A stretch of 37,763 bases of DNA from Desulfobacter latus (GCF_013389365.1 NZ_JACADJ010000037.1:1-37763); one strand, 5' to 3'; positions 26,446-35,396 are shown, counted from the stretch's first letter. The notes: generated by a model not told the origin, from the sequence alone. Program-made: numbers and translations.

Positions 26446-26474
26446 TTGACATTAATAAATATATGCATTAGTAT
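26446..26474 (+). promoter_or_regulatory. Sigma-70-like promoter of the rpmH-rnpA operon
   Basis: A perfect -35 TTGACA (26446-26451), a 17-base spacer and a -10 TAGTAT (26469-26474) put the transcription start about 65-70 bases before the rpmH start codon. Two copies of TTTATGCAAC (26419-26428 and 26491-26500) flank the promoter. Confidence 0.68.
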
Positions 26475-26545
26475 TCCATGTTTATTGTGGTTTATGCAAC
26501 TGATATATTGATGACTAATAAAAAGACATAAGGAACAAGAATTTT

Positions 26546-26683
26546 ATGAAACGCACGTATCAACCAAGCAACCGGAAAAAAACCAGAAAACACGGATTCC
26601 TGAAAAGAATGTCCACCACGGGCGGTAAACGCATCATCAATGCCAGGCGGGCCAAGGGAAGAAAAAGACTGACCACGGTTTAA
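26546..26683 (+). CDS. rpmH: 50S ribosomal protein L34
   Basis: The 45-residue protein [19 protein letters not shown] through [12 protein letters not shown] is the standard, highly basic L34 with all its conserved positions. L34 is a late-assembling component of the large ribosomal subunit. AAGGA lies about 11 bases before the ATG. It precedes rnpA by 16 bases, the near-universal bacterial arrangement. Confidence 0.97.
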   Translation: MKRTYQPSNRKKTRKHGFLKRMSTTGGKRIINARRAKGRKRLTTV

Positions 26684-26699
26684 ATCTTTCAGGGGTGTA

Positions 26700-27047
26700 T
26701 TGAGTAATTTTTCTTTACCCAAAGATGCACGGCTCCGGAAACGGGCCGAATTTTTAAAGCTTTCAAAATACGGTAGAAAGATACGAACCAGTTATTTTAT
26801 AGCTGCTGTTTCCAAGGGAGCAGAAAAAAATAATCGAATTGGAATTACCGTATCTAAAAAAGTGGGGAATGCAGTCGCGCGCAACAGAATAAAAAGGCTT
26901 GTAAGAGAGTATTTCAGACACAGGAAAAATTTTGTATCCGGAACAAACGACATCAGCATAATTGCAAGAAAAGGTCTGACAACACTGTCCAATAAACAGA
27001 TTAATGAAAAGCTTAATAAACTTTTTGAAAAAATTGTATTGGCATAG
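26700..27047 (+). CDS. rnpA: Ribonuclease P protein component
   Basis: RnpA is the protein subunit of RNase P, which trims the 5' leader of tRNA precursors together with the M1 RNA. The 115 residues contain the signature GITVSKKVGNAVARNRIKRLVREYFR. Initiation is probably at TTG 26700 with AGGGG five bases upstream; the alternative GTG at 26695 reads straight into a stop. The gene ends one base before yidD begins, so the two are coupled. Confidence 0.96.
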   Translation: MSNFSLPKDARLRKRAEFLKLSKYGRKIRTSYFIAAVSKGAEKNNRIGITVSKKVGNAVARNRIKRLVREYFRHRKNFVSGTNDISIIARKGLTTLSNKQINEKLNKLFEKIVLA

Positions 27048-27260
27048 ATGATCAGGCAGCTGTTATTCATATTGATCAGGGTTTATCAGATTTTTATATC
27101 GCCCCTCCTTGGCAGCCATTGCAGGTATGAGCCATCGTGTTCTCACTATGCCCTGGAAGCGATTCAAAAATATGGCAGCATAAAAGGCGGCAGTTTGGCA
27201 ATAAAAAGAGTCTTGCGCTGCCATCCGTTCCGACCTGGCGGGTATGATCCGGTCCCTTAA
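27048..27260 (+). CDS. yidD: Membrane protein insertion efficiency factor YidD
   Basis: The 70-residue protein belongs to the YidD family, which assists insertion of membrane proteins by YidC at the inner membrane. The conserved Cys-containing segment [21 protein letters not shown] and the ending [13 protein letters not shown] are intact. An N-terminal amphipathic helix ([18 protein letters not shown]) fits membrane association. The ATG directly follows the rnpA stop. Confidence 0.96.
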   Translation: MIRQLLFILIRVYQIFISPLLGSHCRYEPSCSHYALEAIQKYGSIKGGSLAIKRVLRCHPFRPGGYDPVP

Positions 27261-27329
27261 ATTAGCGCCCTTTGGGTGTGCTGGGTGCTGGGTGCTGGGA
27301 AATGGAAATTCCTATACTCTTAAATTAGC
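27256..27329 (+). repeat. Tandem TGCTGGG repeats flanked by an 11-base direct repeat
   Basis: Three perfect TGCTGGG units stand at 27279-27299. They are enclosed by two copies of CTTAAATTAGC (27256-27266 and 27319-27329). The first copy overlaps the last codons of yidD. The pattern could be a small insertion with a target duplication or replication slippage. It lies in the 144-base gap before yidC, which shows no clear promoter or terminator. Confidence 0.6.
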
Positions 27330-27404
27330 TTTAAAAATAACCTGTTACGCGTCACATGCCTTCCTCTTTTTTTTAAGACAACCCCCTTGTTTTTAGGAGA
27401 AAAG

Positions 27405-29078
27405 ATGGATGAGCAAAAACGATTATTTTTAGCTGTGGTGCTGTCGGTTGTGGTCCTTTTCGGCTATCAATTCTTTTTCGCACCCGCACCCCAGCCTGAT
27501 AATCAAAACCAGGATGCCCCGTCACAGATGGTGGATTCGTCCGGATCCCATACCGCTAAAGTTTCGGATTTCACCCCCAAGACAGTACCCACCCCTGTCC
27601 CGGCAGCTCCGGCTGATTTACGGGACTTTCGTACCATTACGCTGTCTACCCCTTATTATACCATTGCCGTCAGTGAGTATAAAGCTGCGGTAACAAGCCT
27701 GACGCTCAAAGATTACATGGAAACCAATGATGCGGACTCTTCCGCAAAACAGCTGGTAACCCAGGAACTGGCCGATCTGACCGGGGGGATATTTTCCATT
27801 AATACCGCCCAGGGGAGTATCCGGGGGCTGGCCGACGCTGTTTTCTCTTCCGATGCGGACAACACCGACCTTTCCTTGAACCAAGGGGAAAAACGCATTA
27901 CATTTTCCTGGACAAACCCGGACGGCATTACCGTAAAAAAAGTACTGACCTTCAGGGCGGATTCTTACCTTATCCATTGTGACATTATCGTTCAAAATGG
28001 CTCGGGCGTGCCGCTCAATGACGCGATTGGCATTGATGTTCCCGGTTATTTCAATGAAGATGTCAAGAAACGCTCCCGGTTCGCATATGAAGGGCCGGTC
28101 GCCTATCTTGACAACAACTTTACCACCATTAAACCCAAGGATATTGAAGACAAGGACACCTATTCAGGCGTTGTGGGCTGGGCCGGGTACACCACCCGTT
28201 ACTTCTTGACGGCAGTGATGCCGGACGCCCCGGAGGAAGCCACTCTGAAGCTCTCCTTTGCCAATGAGGTTGTAACCAATCGGCTAATTGCCAAAATGCC
28301 CAGACTGGATCCGGAAAAACAAAACCGGCAATCCTTTACTCTGTATATGGGCCCCAAAAGTCATAAAATTTTAAGCCGCTATAACAATTTTTTGAAAAAA
28401 TCCGTGAACTTCGGTTTTTTTGATATTCTGGCCAAGCCCCTGCTCATTGCCATGAATTTTATCCATGGCATTATTCCCAATTACGGGGTGGCCATCATTC
28501 TTTTGACCATCTTTATTAAACTGATATTCTGGCCCCTGGGCACCAAAAGTTACAAATCCATGCATGAGATGAAAAAGGTTCAGCCGTTAATGATGGAGAT
28601 CCGGGAAAAGTACAAAAACGACAAGCCGCGCATGAATCAGGAAACCATGGCATTGTACAAAACGTATAAGGTCAACCCGGCTTCCGGGTGTCTGCCGCTG
28701 CTGGTACAGATGCCCATTTTCTTTGCCCTGTACCGCATGCTTTACATGGCCATTGAGCTGCGTCACGCACCTTTTGTGGGATGGATTACGGATCTGTCCG
28801 GGCCGGACCGCCTGTTTCACTTTAATTTTGCCATCCCTTTCATGGACGCCCCTTCCGGTATCCCGGTGCTGACACTTATCATGGGTGCATCATTCCTGCT
28901 CCAACAGAAAATGACACCGACGACCGGAGATCCCATGCAGGCAAAAATGATGATGCTTATGCCTATATTCATGACGGTTCTGTTTATCAACTTTCCGGCC
29001 GGACTGGTGCTGTACATGTTTGTCAATAACATCATTTCAATGGGCCAGCAGTATTACACACAAAAGATTTTAGCTTAA
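27405..29078 (+). CDS. yidC: Membrane protein insertase YidC
   Basis: YidC inserts and folds inner-membrane proteins, alone or with SecYEG. The start is ATG 27405, with AGGAG five bases upstream; the frame is open slightly further but without a better start. Of 557 residues, the N-terminal membrane anchor (LFLAVVLSVVVLFGYQFFF) leads into a Pro-rich linker and the large periplasmic P1 domain. Then come the conserved insertase helices, including LLIAMNFIHGIIPNYGVAII, KPRMNQETMALYK and CLPLLVQMPIFFALYRML. The length is normal for a Gram-negative enzyme. Confidence 0.97.
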   Translation: MDEQKRLFLAVVLSVVVLFGYQFFFAPAPQPDNQNQDAPSQMVDSSGSHTAKVSDFTPKTVPTPVPAAPADLRDFRTITLSTPYYTIAVSEYKAAVTSLTLKDYMETNDADSSAKQLVTQELADLTGGIFSINTAQGSIRGLADAVFSSDADNTDLSLNQGEKRITFSWTNPDGITVKKVLTFRADSYLIHCDIIVQNGSGVPLNDAIGIDVPGYFNEDVKKRSRFAYEGPVAYLDNNFTTIKPKDIEDKDTYSGVVGWAGYTTRYFLTAVMPDAPEEATLKLSFANEVVTNRLIAKMPRLDPEKQNRQSFTLYMGPKSHKILSRYNNFLKKSVNFGFFDILAKPLLIAMNFIHGIIPNYGVAIILLTIFIKLIFWPLGTKSYKSMHEMKKVQPLMMEIREKYKNDKPRMNQETMALYKTYKVNPASGCLPLLVQMPIFFALYRMLYMAIELRHAPFVGWITDLSGPDRLFHFNFAIPFMDAPSGIPVLTLIMGASFLLQQKMTPTTGDPMQAKMMMLMPIFMTVLFINFPAGLVLYMFVNNIISMGQQYYTQKILA

Positions 29079-29087
29079 GGAGGACGC

Positions 29088-30056
29088 ATGAACCAACCTC
29101 TTGAATTTACCGGGAAGAATGTCGATGCCGCTGTCAAGGGGGCTTGCAGAGAGCTTGATATCCCTCAAAAAGAATTAAAATACACTGTGATCTCAACGGG
29201 AACAACCGGTATTTTCGGTATTGTCGGTCGCAAAGATGCCCGGATCCGGGTGACGGTGCCGGCCCAGAAGATACCGCAATCCAAGGAAGACAAGGAGGGG
29301 ATTCTCTCCATTGTGGATGAGGCCTTTGGCCAGAGCAACCCCACGCCAACACCCAAACCGGCCGCGCCTGCACCCCCAAAGCCGGTTCCGAAACCAATGC
29401 CGGTAAAAGAAAAAGAACCCAAAGAGGCTCCTGAGCGCCTGGATAAAAAAGCTCAGATTGTCGAAAATCAATCAAAACCAGAAGATGAAGATACCGGCCG
29501 CTGGGATGCCCGCCCGGCCCCCAGGGCTGAAAGACCGGATAAAGAGGAATTGCCGCCGGAGCCGGTCTCCCAGGCCGCCATTGATTTAGGCATTAAAACG
29601 GTGCAAAAAATGGCAGACCTGATCACCGATGACGCCCAGGTTGAAGCCATCGCCCAAGAGAACAAACTGACCCTTCAAATTAAAGGCGGAAATACCGGCA
29701 TTCTGATTGGCCGCAAGGGGCAGACCCTGGACGCCATGCAGTTTCTTACGGATAAAATCATTAACCGCCAAAGCGAAGCCCGTGTCAGGGTCAAAGTTGA
29801 CATTGAAGGCTATATGGAGACCCGGAAGGCGAATCTAAAACACCTGGCCATGAAAATGGCGGAAAAAGCCAAAAAAACCGGACGGCCTGCCACCATCAAC
29901 CAGATGAGTGCCCAGGACCGTCGTATTGTTCACCTTGCCCTGAAGGACGATGCCCAGGTTCGCACCCAGAGCATGGGAGACGGGTATTACAGACGCCTGG
30001 TTATTTTTCCCAAAAAACGCAACGCCTACAGGGGGAAAAAACGGTTCAAAAAGTAA
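29088..30056 (+). CDS. jag: RNA-binding protein Jag (KhpB), Jag-N/KH/R3H
   Basis: A strong AAGGAGG lies five bases before the ATG. The 322-residue protein has an N-terminal Jag_N domain (about 1-55, LEFTGKNVDAAVKGACREL). A long Pro/Lys/Glu-rich linker (about 85-160) follows, then a KH domain with IGRKGQTLDAMQFL and a C-terminal R3H domain ending MGDGYYRRLVIFPKKR. Such proteins bind RNA and are linked with YidC function and cell-envelope control. The linker is longer than in Firmicutes versions, as is common in deltaproteobacteria. The stop codon directly abuts the mnmE start. Confidence 0.94.
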   Translation: MNQPLEFTGKNVDAAVKGACRELDIPQKELKYTVISTGTTGIFGIVGRKDARIRVTVPAQKIPQSKEDKEGILSIVDEAFGQSNPTPTPKPAAPAPPKPVPKPMPVKEKEPKEAPERLDKKAQIVENQSKPEDEDTGRWDARPAPRAERPDKEELPPEPVSQAAIDLGIKTVQKMADLITDDAQVEAIAQENKLTLQIKGGNTGILIGRKGQTLDAMQFLTDKIINRQSEARVRVKVDIEGYMETRKANLKHLAMKMAEKAKKTGRPATINQMSAQDRRIVHLALKDDAQVRTQSMGDGYYRRLVIFPKKRNAYRGKKRFKK

Positions 30057-31433
30057 ATGACGGATACAATAGCCGCAATAGCCACCCCTTTTGGAAGCGG
30101 CGGCATCGGTGTCATCCGGATTTCAGGACAACAGTCCTTTGATCTGGCTGCAAAAATTTTTTCAAAGACACCGGCCGATGGGGAGAAAAAGGCACCGCAA
30201 TTTATTTCCCACAGGGTAATCCACGGCTTTATATGTGACGGGGACACCACGGTTGACGAAGTGCTTGTCATCCCCATGAAAGGCCCGCGTTCCTATACCG
30301 CCGAGGATGTTGTGGAGATCCAGGCCCATTCGGGCACCATTGTGCTTCGACGGATTCTGGATCTTTTGTTCAAGCTTGGCGCACGCCCGGCAGACCCCGG
30401 AGAATTTACCCGGCGTGCCTTTTTAAACGGCCGTATTGACCTGACCCAGGCTGAAGCCGTGGCAGACATCATTAATGCGCGGTCGGATTCATCCCTTAAA
30501 TTTGCCGCTTCCCAGAACCTTGGCCTGCTGCGCCAAAGTATCCAGGACATGATATCCGTCTTGACCCGGTTTCTGGCCCGGCTTGAGGCTGCCATTGATT
30601 TTCCCGATGATGCAGGCGCATTTTCCTACACCAGCCAGGATAAAACCACGCTTCAATCCGTTGCAGACAAAATTGAGGGGCTGATCCAGCAACATAAGGA
30701 TGCCTGCTTTTTAAAAACAGGCATCCGCCTGGCCATTTGCGGGGAGCCCAATGTTGGCAAATCCAGCATTATGAACCGGATTCTGGAAAAGGAAAAATCC
30801 ATTATCACGGCCATCCCCGGGACCACCCGGGATCCCATTGAGGATAGCCTGACCATTGAGGGTATTCCTTTTGTCATTGTTGATACGGCCGGCATTCACC
30901 AGACGGATGATCTTGTGGAGATCATCGGTATTGAAAAGGCCAGGGATCAAATAGAGGCTGCTGATATTGTCCTGTATGTTATTGAACCGGGAAGACCCTT
31001 TCCCGAAAAAAGCGTATCAAAAATCCTTCCGGAAGATAAACCGGTTATTTTTGCCATCAATAAAATGGACCTGATTGATGAACTGGATCTGCCCCAACTG
31101 CCTCAAAAATATGCCGACATAAGCCCTGTGGAGGTCTCTGCACTCACAGGAAAAGGTATAAACACACTTAGAACAAGGCTTCTGGAGACCTGTATCGGCA
31201 ACCTTGAGATTGGTGATGATGCCGTTATCCCCAATCTTCGGCATAAAAACGCCCTGGCCCAGGCCCTTGGGCATATGACAACAATGATGGACGGACTTGA
31301 AAAGGGTCAGGAGGAAGAGACCCTGGCACTGGATGTTAAGAATTGTATTGACCATCTCGGGACAATTACCGGAGACACGGCGCCTCCGGATATCCTTGAT
31401 GCTGTTTTTAATAATTTCTGCATTGGGAAATAA
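30057..31433 (+). CDS. mnmE: tRNA modification GTPase MnmE
   Basis: With MnmG, MnmE builds the 5-carboxymethylaminomethyl group on wobble uridine of tRNAs. The 458 residues start with the folate-binding domain (DTIAAIATPFGSGGIGVIRISG). The embedded G domain follows, with GEPNVGKSS (near 229), the DTAGIH G3 motif and NKMD. The protein ends in the catalytic FCIGK with its conserved Cys. It begins immediately after the jag stop, so it must be translated as part of the operon. Confidence 0.97.
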   Translation: MTDTIAAIATPFGSGGIGVIRISGQQSFDLAAKIFSKTPADGEKKAPQFISHRVIHGFICDGDTTVDEVLVIPMKGPRSYTAEDVVEIQAHSGTIVLRRILDLLFKLGARPADPGEFTRRAFLNGRIDLTQAEAVADIINARSDSSLKFAASQNLGLLRQSIQDMISVLTRFLARLEAAIDFPDDAGAFSYTSQDKTTLQSVADKIEGLIQQHKDACFLKTGIRLAICGEPNVGKSSIMNRILEKEKSIITAIPGTTRDPIEDSLTIEGIPFVIVDTAGIHQTDDLVEIIGIEKARDQIEAADIVLYVIEPGRPFPEKSVSKILPEDKPVIFAINKMDLIDELDLPQLPQKYADISPVEVSALTGKGINTLRTRLLETCIGNLEIGDDAVIPNLRHKNALAQALGHMTTMMDGLEKGQEEETLALDVKNCIDHLGTITGDTAPPDILDAVFNNFCIGK

Positions 31434-31443
31434 AGGTAGATTA

Positions 31444-32094
31444 ATGAATTTAGATAAACATTTTGTAAAATATGAAGCTGTTGTCAACATGGTGGACCAG
31501 GTCTTTGACCGGGTTAAAAAGGAGTATCCCAAAGAGGTCTTCTGCAGGGAAAAATGCTCGGATTGCTGCTATGCCATTTTTGATCTGACCCTGATCGAGG
31601 CGCTGTATCTGAACCACAAGTTTAATGAAAAATTTTCAGGCAAAGAAAAAGCCGATCTCATTGCCATTGCCGATAAAACAGACCGGGCTTTGGCCAAAAT
31701 GAAGCGGGATGCCTACAAAAAAGTCAAGGACGGGGCGGACCAGCTTGAAATTGTGGGGAAAATGTCCCAGGAACGGGTCCGCTGTCCCCTTCTGGGTGAA
31801 AATGATCTGTGCCTGATGTACGAACACCGCCCAATTACCTGCAGGGTGTACGGTATTCCGACCTCCACGGCAGGGGCCTCCCATATCTGTGGCCGGACCA
31901 ACTTTGTCCAGGGTAAAGCTTATCCTACCCTGAATATGGATAAAATATATACCCAGCTCCAGCTTTTATCTGCGGAACTGGTAAAAGATATTAATTCAAC
32001 CAACATCCGGATGCATGAATTGCTGATCCCTGTATCCATGGCGATGGTTACCCTGTTTAACGATGAATTTCTTGGAGTGAAAAAAGATGGGTGA
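31444..32094 (+). CDS. YkgJ family CxxC-rich protein (Fe/Zn-binding type)
   Basis: The start is ATG 31444 (MNLDKHFVKYEAVVNMV), ten bases after mnmE; the frame is open upstream inside mnmE but without support. The 216-residue protein carries a YkgJ-type Cys cluster, CREKCSDCCYAIFDLT and then CPLLGENDLCLMYEHRPITCRVYGIP, which in this family probably coordinates zinc or iron. The function is not established. It overlaps the next gene by eight bases, so the group continues the mnmE operon. Confidence 0.85.
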   Translation: MNLDKHFVKYEAVVNMVDQVFDRVKKEYPKEVFCREKCSDCCYAIFDLTLIEALYLNHKFNEKFSGKEKADLIAIADKTDRALAKMKRDAYKKVKDGADQLEIVGKMSQERVRCPLLGENDLCLMYEHRPITCRVYGIPTSTAGASHICGRTNFVQGKAYPTLNMDKIYTQLQLLSAELVKDINSTNIRMHELLIPVSMAMVTLFNDEFLGVKKDG

Positions 32095-32446
32095 AACACA
32101 CTTCTCCCCTGAGGAGATAGAAGAAAGAAAAAAGGCCATTTTCGATGCCATGGGAAAACGGGGCCGGCAGCAGATTATGAAAACGGGGTATGACAAATGG
32201 GACCCGTTCCAGGAGCCGAAAGACCCCATTGACATCCGCAAGGATAAAACCAAACGCACCTCCCAGGAGCTGATCCGGGAGTTTCTCACAGCCATTGATG
32301 CGGATGAATATTCCAATACCTATGCCCAGGGTGCCCTTGAAATGTGTCTTGGCATCATAAATGACGAAGAAAAAATCAGGGGTATGTTTGATTTTTCCCA
32401 ATGGTATGCAAGGCTGCTTAAAAAAGAGGGACATGATTCCCTTTGA
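32087..32446 (+). CDS. Conserved hypothetical small soluble protein
   Basis: This 119-residue acidic and helical protein starts MGETHFSPEEIEERKKAIF and contains GRQQIMKTGYDKWDPFQEPKDP and a C-terminal YARLLKKEGHDSL. GGAG lies eight bases upstream of the ATG. It overlaps the YkgJ gene by 8 bases and the methyltransferase gene by 14. I recognise no domain and no membrane segment. The tight overlaps imply that it acts with, or is made in proportion to, its neighbours. Confidence 0.8.
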   Translation: MGETHFSPEEIEERKKAIFDAMGKRGRQQIMKTGYDKWDPFQEPKDPIDIRKDKTKRTSQELIREFLTAIDADEYSNTYAQGALEMCLGIINDEEKIRGMFDFSQWYARLLKKEGHDSL

Positions 32447-33245
32447 CCGGAACCGTGCCCTGGATATTCTGAATAATGCCACGGCACGCCTGACGGCCAG
32501 GGCTTATATCCATGAAATAGGCCGGGAATTTTCTCTGACACCATTCCAGGCAAAAAAAGTGCTGAAAACCCTGGTAGAGATCCAGGATGTGGCCTATCAG
32601 GACCTGTACGGGTCTACTTATGTCATGGAAAGTTTTTCAAAACCGGTCCGGATCACAGACCGGTTTTTTATTCTGCCGCCTGATGTTGCAAGCATTGCAG
32701 GTTCCAATGATATAGATATCCGGATAAGCGCTGGTATCTCCTTTGGTAGCGGCCATCACCCCACCACCCGGCTTTGTCTGACCGCCCTGGACCGGCTTTT
32801 TTTTTCAACAGGGCCGGCAATCCATCTTCAAGGCGGCAAAGCAGGAGATATCGGCACGGGGTCAGGGGTGCTTGCCATGGCTGCCTGCCTTGCGGGCATG
32901 TCCCGGTGTACGGCCTGGGAAACAGATCCCAATGCTGTCAGTGAGGCCCGCCGGAATGTTGCCGCCAACGGCCTTGAAGACAGGATAAAGATTATTCACG
33001 GCATCATGACGGCCCAGGATTTAAGGCTCTCCCTTGTTATGGCCAATTTAAGGTTTCCCACCCTTAAACAAATTGCACCGGACATTGATTCAATCCTGGT
33101 ACCGGGTGGACACCTGATTCTTTCAGGGGTCAGGGTCTGGGAAATGGATAACCTGAAAACCCATTACAGCGCCATGGGATTTTCCATCGACTGGGAACGG
33201 GAAGAAAAGATGTGGGGTGCCGTGACACTGACAAAAAAACCATAG
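32433..33245 (+). CDS. PrmA-like SAM-dependent methyltransferase
   Basis: The start is ATG 32433 inside the preceding gene, with AGAGGG upstream; the frame is open further upstream but lacks a ribosome binding site. The 270-residue protein looks like a relative of ribosomal protein L11 methyltransferase. It has ISFGSGHHPTTRLCLTAL before the SAM site GDIGTGSGVLAMAACLAG, then WETDPNAVSEARRNVAANGL and VMANLRFPTLKQIAPDI. The N-terminal part (RAYIHEIGREFSLTPFQAKKV) is winged-helix-like rather than the usual PrmA N-domain, so the substrate may not be L11. Confidence 0.83.
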   Translation: MIPFDRNRALDILNNATARLTARAYIHEIGREFSLTPFQAKKVLKTLVEIQDVAYQDLYGSTYVMESFSKPVRITDRFFILPPDVASIAGSNDIDIRISAGISFGSGHHPTTRLCLTALDRLFFSTGPAIHLQGGKAGDIGTGSGVLAMAACLAGMSRCTAWETDPNAVSEARRNVAANGLEDRIKIIHGIMTAQDLRLSLVMANLRFPTLKQIAPDIDSILVPGGHLILSGVRVWEMDNLKTHYSAMGFSIDWEREEKMWGAVTLTKKP

Positions 33246-33253
33246 AGAAAAAC

Positions 33254-33874
33254 ATGCGACCTGCCGCCATTCAACTTCTTGCAACCTTACTTCTGGTTTT
33301 AAGCGTATCCCAGGCCAGGTGTGATGTCTACAGCTGGGTTGACGAAAACGGAATCAGGCACTTCTCCAATGTCAGTTTGCCTTATGGGAAAAAGGCAACA
33401 CAAATACCGGAATCCGTCAGTTCCACCATAGATAAATCCAATTTTACGGTCACAAAGGTTTTTGACGGGGATACCGTTCAGGTTCAGGGACAGGATCTTG
33501 AATTCCGGATCCGCATGGTGGCCATTGACGCCCCGGAAACCGGTGGATCAAGGAAAAAGGGGCAACCCTATGCCCAAAAGGCCAAAAAGGTCTTACAGCA
33601 ACTTATTCAGGGAAAAAAAGTCCGGTTGAAACAATACGGTACCGGCGGATACAACCGGATTCTGGCGGAAATTTTTTCCCAGGGGCGCAATATCAATCTG
33701 ACCATGATCCGTCAGGGTCTTGCCGAAGTTTACCGGGGCCGATTACCTCAAACGCTTGATTCTGACTCTTACAACAAAGCCCAGGATGATGCCAGGCGCA
33801 GAGGGAGAGGCATGTGGTCCCAGGGGAAAGCTTATAAGAGCCCTAAAATATGGCGGAAAGAAAACCCCTGGTAG
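33254..33874 (+). CDS. Exported thermonuclease (SNase-like) with DUF4124 N-terminus
   Basis: The 206-residue protein starts with a signal peptide (IQLLATLLLVLSVSQARC). A short DUF4124-type segment (VYSWVDENGIRHFSNV) is followed by a staphylococcal-nuclease fold. FDGDTVQV, RIRMVAIDAPE and YNRILAEIF carry the expected catalytic Asp, Arg and Glu-region residues. It would act in the periplasm or outside the cell as a calcium-type nuclease. It follows the methyltransferase gene by 8 bases and converges on the GGDEF gene, with 18 bases between them. No obvious terminator is seen. Confidence 0.88.
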   Translation: MRPAAIQLLATLLLVLSVSQARCDVYSWVDENGIRHFSNVSLPYGKKATQIPESVSSTIDKSNFTVTKVFDGDTVQVQGQDLEFRIRMVAIDAPETGGSRKKGQPYAQKAKKVLQQLIQGKKVRLKQYGTGGYNRILAEIFSQGRNINLTMIRQGLAEVYRGRLPQTLDSDSYNKAQDDARRRGRGMWSQGKAYKSPKIWRKENPW

Positions 33875-33892
33875 TGTTTGTGTTTGTTTACT

Positions 33893-34972
33893 TTATGTCT
33901 GGATCAATGATTCCGATCTCTTATCTATATTATATCTATGCAGTTTTATCAGTCCCGGCATAACGGTATTGCGCCCGTTGACTTTTGCTTTGTAAAGCAT
34001 TGAATCTGCATCTTCGACCAGTTTTACAATATCAGCATCGCGCCCCAACTGCGCCACGCCAAAACTGGCAGTCACCTGTATGGTACGATTATTAAAAGGA
34101 ATGCGTAATGCACCAATCTTTTTTCTGAGTCTATCTGCAAGTTCAATGGCATGGGTTTTATCGGTTCCCGGCAGGATGGCGATGAATTCTTCACCACCGT
34201 ACCTGGCAAAAATATCCTCCGCGCGTATATTCCGGCGAATCAACCGGCTGACTTCCTTTAACACCTCATCGCCTCCCAGGTGGCCGTACGTGTCATTTAA
34301 TAATTTAAAATGATCTAAATCAAACATAAAAACAGACAATGACTTTCCGTGGCGGCCGGCACCTGCTGCATGCCCTTTGAGCTGGGCTTCAAACGCCCTG
34401 CGGTTGTAGCAGCCGGTCAATGGATCAATGGCGGCGGCATCCTTGAGCTGCTGGATCTTAATCTGCTTTGAAAGGGCTGCGGTCGCGCCCTGGAGTACAA
34501 TGCGGACCACATCATCATGAAATGCAGTGATGGGTCTGCTGGGCATCATATAAATCCGTGAATAACAATTTTTCTCTTTATGGTCGTAATGTACCAGGGA
34601 ATCCAGACTGAACCGTTCCAGGCATTCCGCCTGATCTTTATGAATATTAAGATAGGTCAGCTCCTTGATGTCTTTAATCTGGAAATCTCTTATAATAATA
34701 TCTTCTATGGACGTTTTATACATTCTGGGATCCAGCCAGACATCCACCCCGTCATTTTTTTTGTTTACAAAGGCAAATAACCTGTACCCAAGAATATCCT
34801 TTAAGCAGTCCGCTACGTTATTTATAATTTCTGCAGCGGATGTTTTTCCATTCAGCGCCACAATATGGCGGGCCAGTTTGTTCTGTGCATGGGCCTTGTT
34901 CAGGGAAGATCCGAATACCAGGCCGAAAACAGCTGATAACCGATGACTGAATCTATCAAGGGATTTACTCAT
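33893..34972 (-). CDS. GGDEF diguanylate cyclase with GAF-like sensor region
   Basis: AAGGA precedes the ATG by six bases. The 359-residue soluble protein has a GAF-like N-terminal region (about 30-165, LARHIVALNGKTSAAEIINNVADCL). The C-terminal GGDEF domain has the intact active site ARYGGEEF, entered by the typical DPLTGCYNRRAFE. RAED five residues before GGEEF forms an RxxD inhibitory site for c-di-GMP. It should therefore make c-di-GMP and be limited by product. There is no transmembrane segment. Confidence 0.92.
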   Translation of the reverse strand: MSKSLDRFSHRLSAVFGLVFGSSLNKAHAQNKLARHIVALNGKTSAAEIINNVADCLKDILGYRLFAFVNKKNDGVDVWLDPRMYKTSIEDIIIRDFQIKDIKELTYLNIHKDQAECLERFSLDSLVHYDHKEKNCYSRIYMMPSRPITAFHDDVVRIVLQGATAALSKQIKIQQLKDAAAIDPLTGCYNRRAFEAQLKGHAAGAGRHGKSLSVFMFDLDHFKLLNDTYGHLGGDEVLKEVSRLIRRNIRAEDIFARYGGEEFIAILPGTDKTHAIELADRLRKKIGALRIPFNNRTIQVTASFGVAQLGRDADIVKLVEDADSMLYKAKVNGRNTVMPGLIKLHRYNIDKRSESLIQT

Positions 34973-35271
34973 GGTTCTTCCTTATATTTTTTTATTTAAT
35001 ATCAGGAATATTAAGCAATAAATATGCCAATTTGTTTTATATGAAATTATTTATATAAGTTTCAATGTGTTAACACCAATTTTAAACTTAACAAGAATCC
35101 AACAGGCAGGGAAAATCTGCAGGCTTCTGCGTCACCCTTTTGGCACCCGTCGCCAAAGCCCTGACACCGGAAGCGGCCCTTAATCATATATCACTGAGCC
35201 ATTCTTGAAAGTGGACATTCGCAATCAAAAGATGTATTAAAAGTCTTGTTTCCAGGTGCAGGAACTTTAAT

Positions 35272-35323
35272 CGGCCGATTCATCCCCCACCGAATCAAAG
35301 ATTTGGAAGGGGTTTATCGGCCG
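35272..35323 (+). promoter_or_regulatory. Structured leader hairpin upstream of panC
   Basis: CGGCCGAT (35272-35279) pairs with ATCGGCCG (35316-35323). CCCC (35285-35288) pairs with GGGG (35309-35312). CCGAATC (35290-35296) pairs with GATTTGG (35300-35306, one G-U) around an AAA loop. The nested stem lies 74 bases before panC and has no U-tract, so it is not a simple terminator. A second small hairpin (CACCAT / ATGGTG, about 35346-35364) follows. The rest of 34973-35396 holds no gene that I can support. Confidence 0.4.
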
Positions 35324-35396
35324 GAACGTTAAAAAGCCAGCCATACACCATCTTGGATATGGTGGACATTGCCCTAAAAGAGAGACGTGATAAATA

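Noticed and set aside
26364-26545. Replication origin next to rpmH
   Set aside because: rpmH-rnpA-yidC often lie near oriC, but no DnaA-box cluster and no dnaA gene are visible here.
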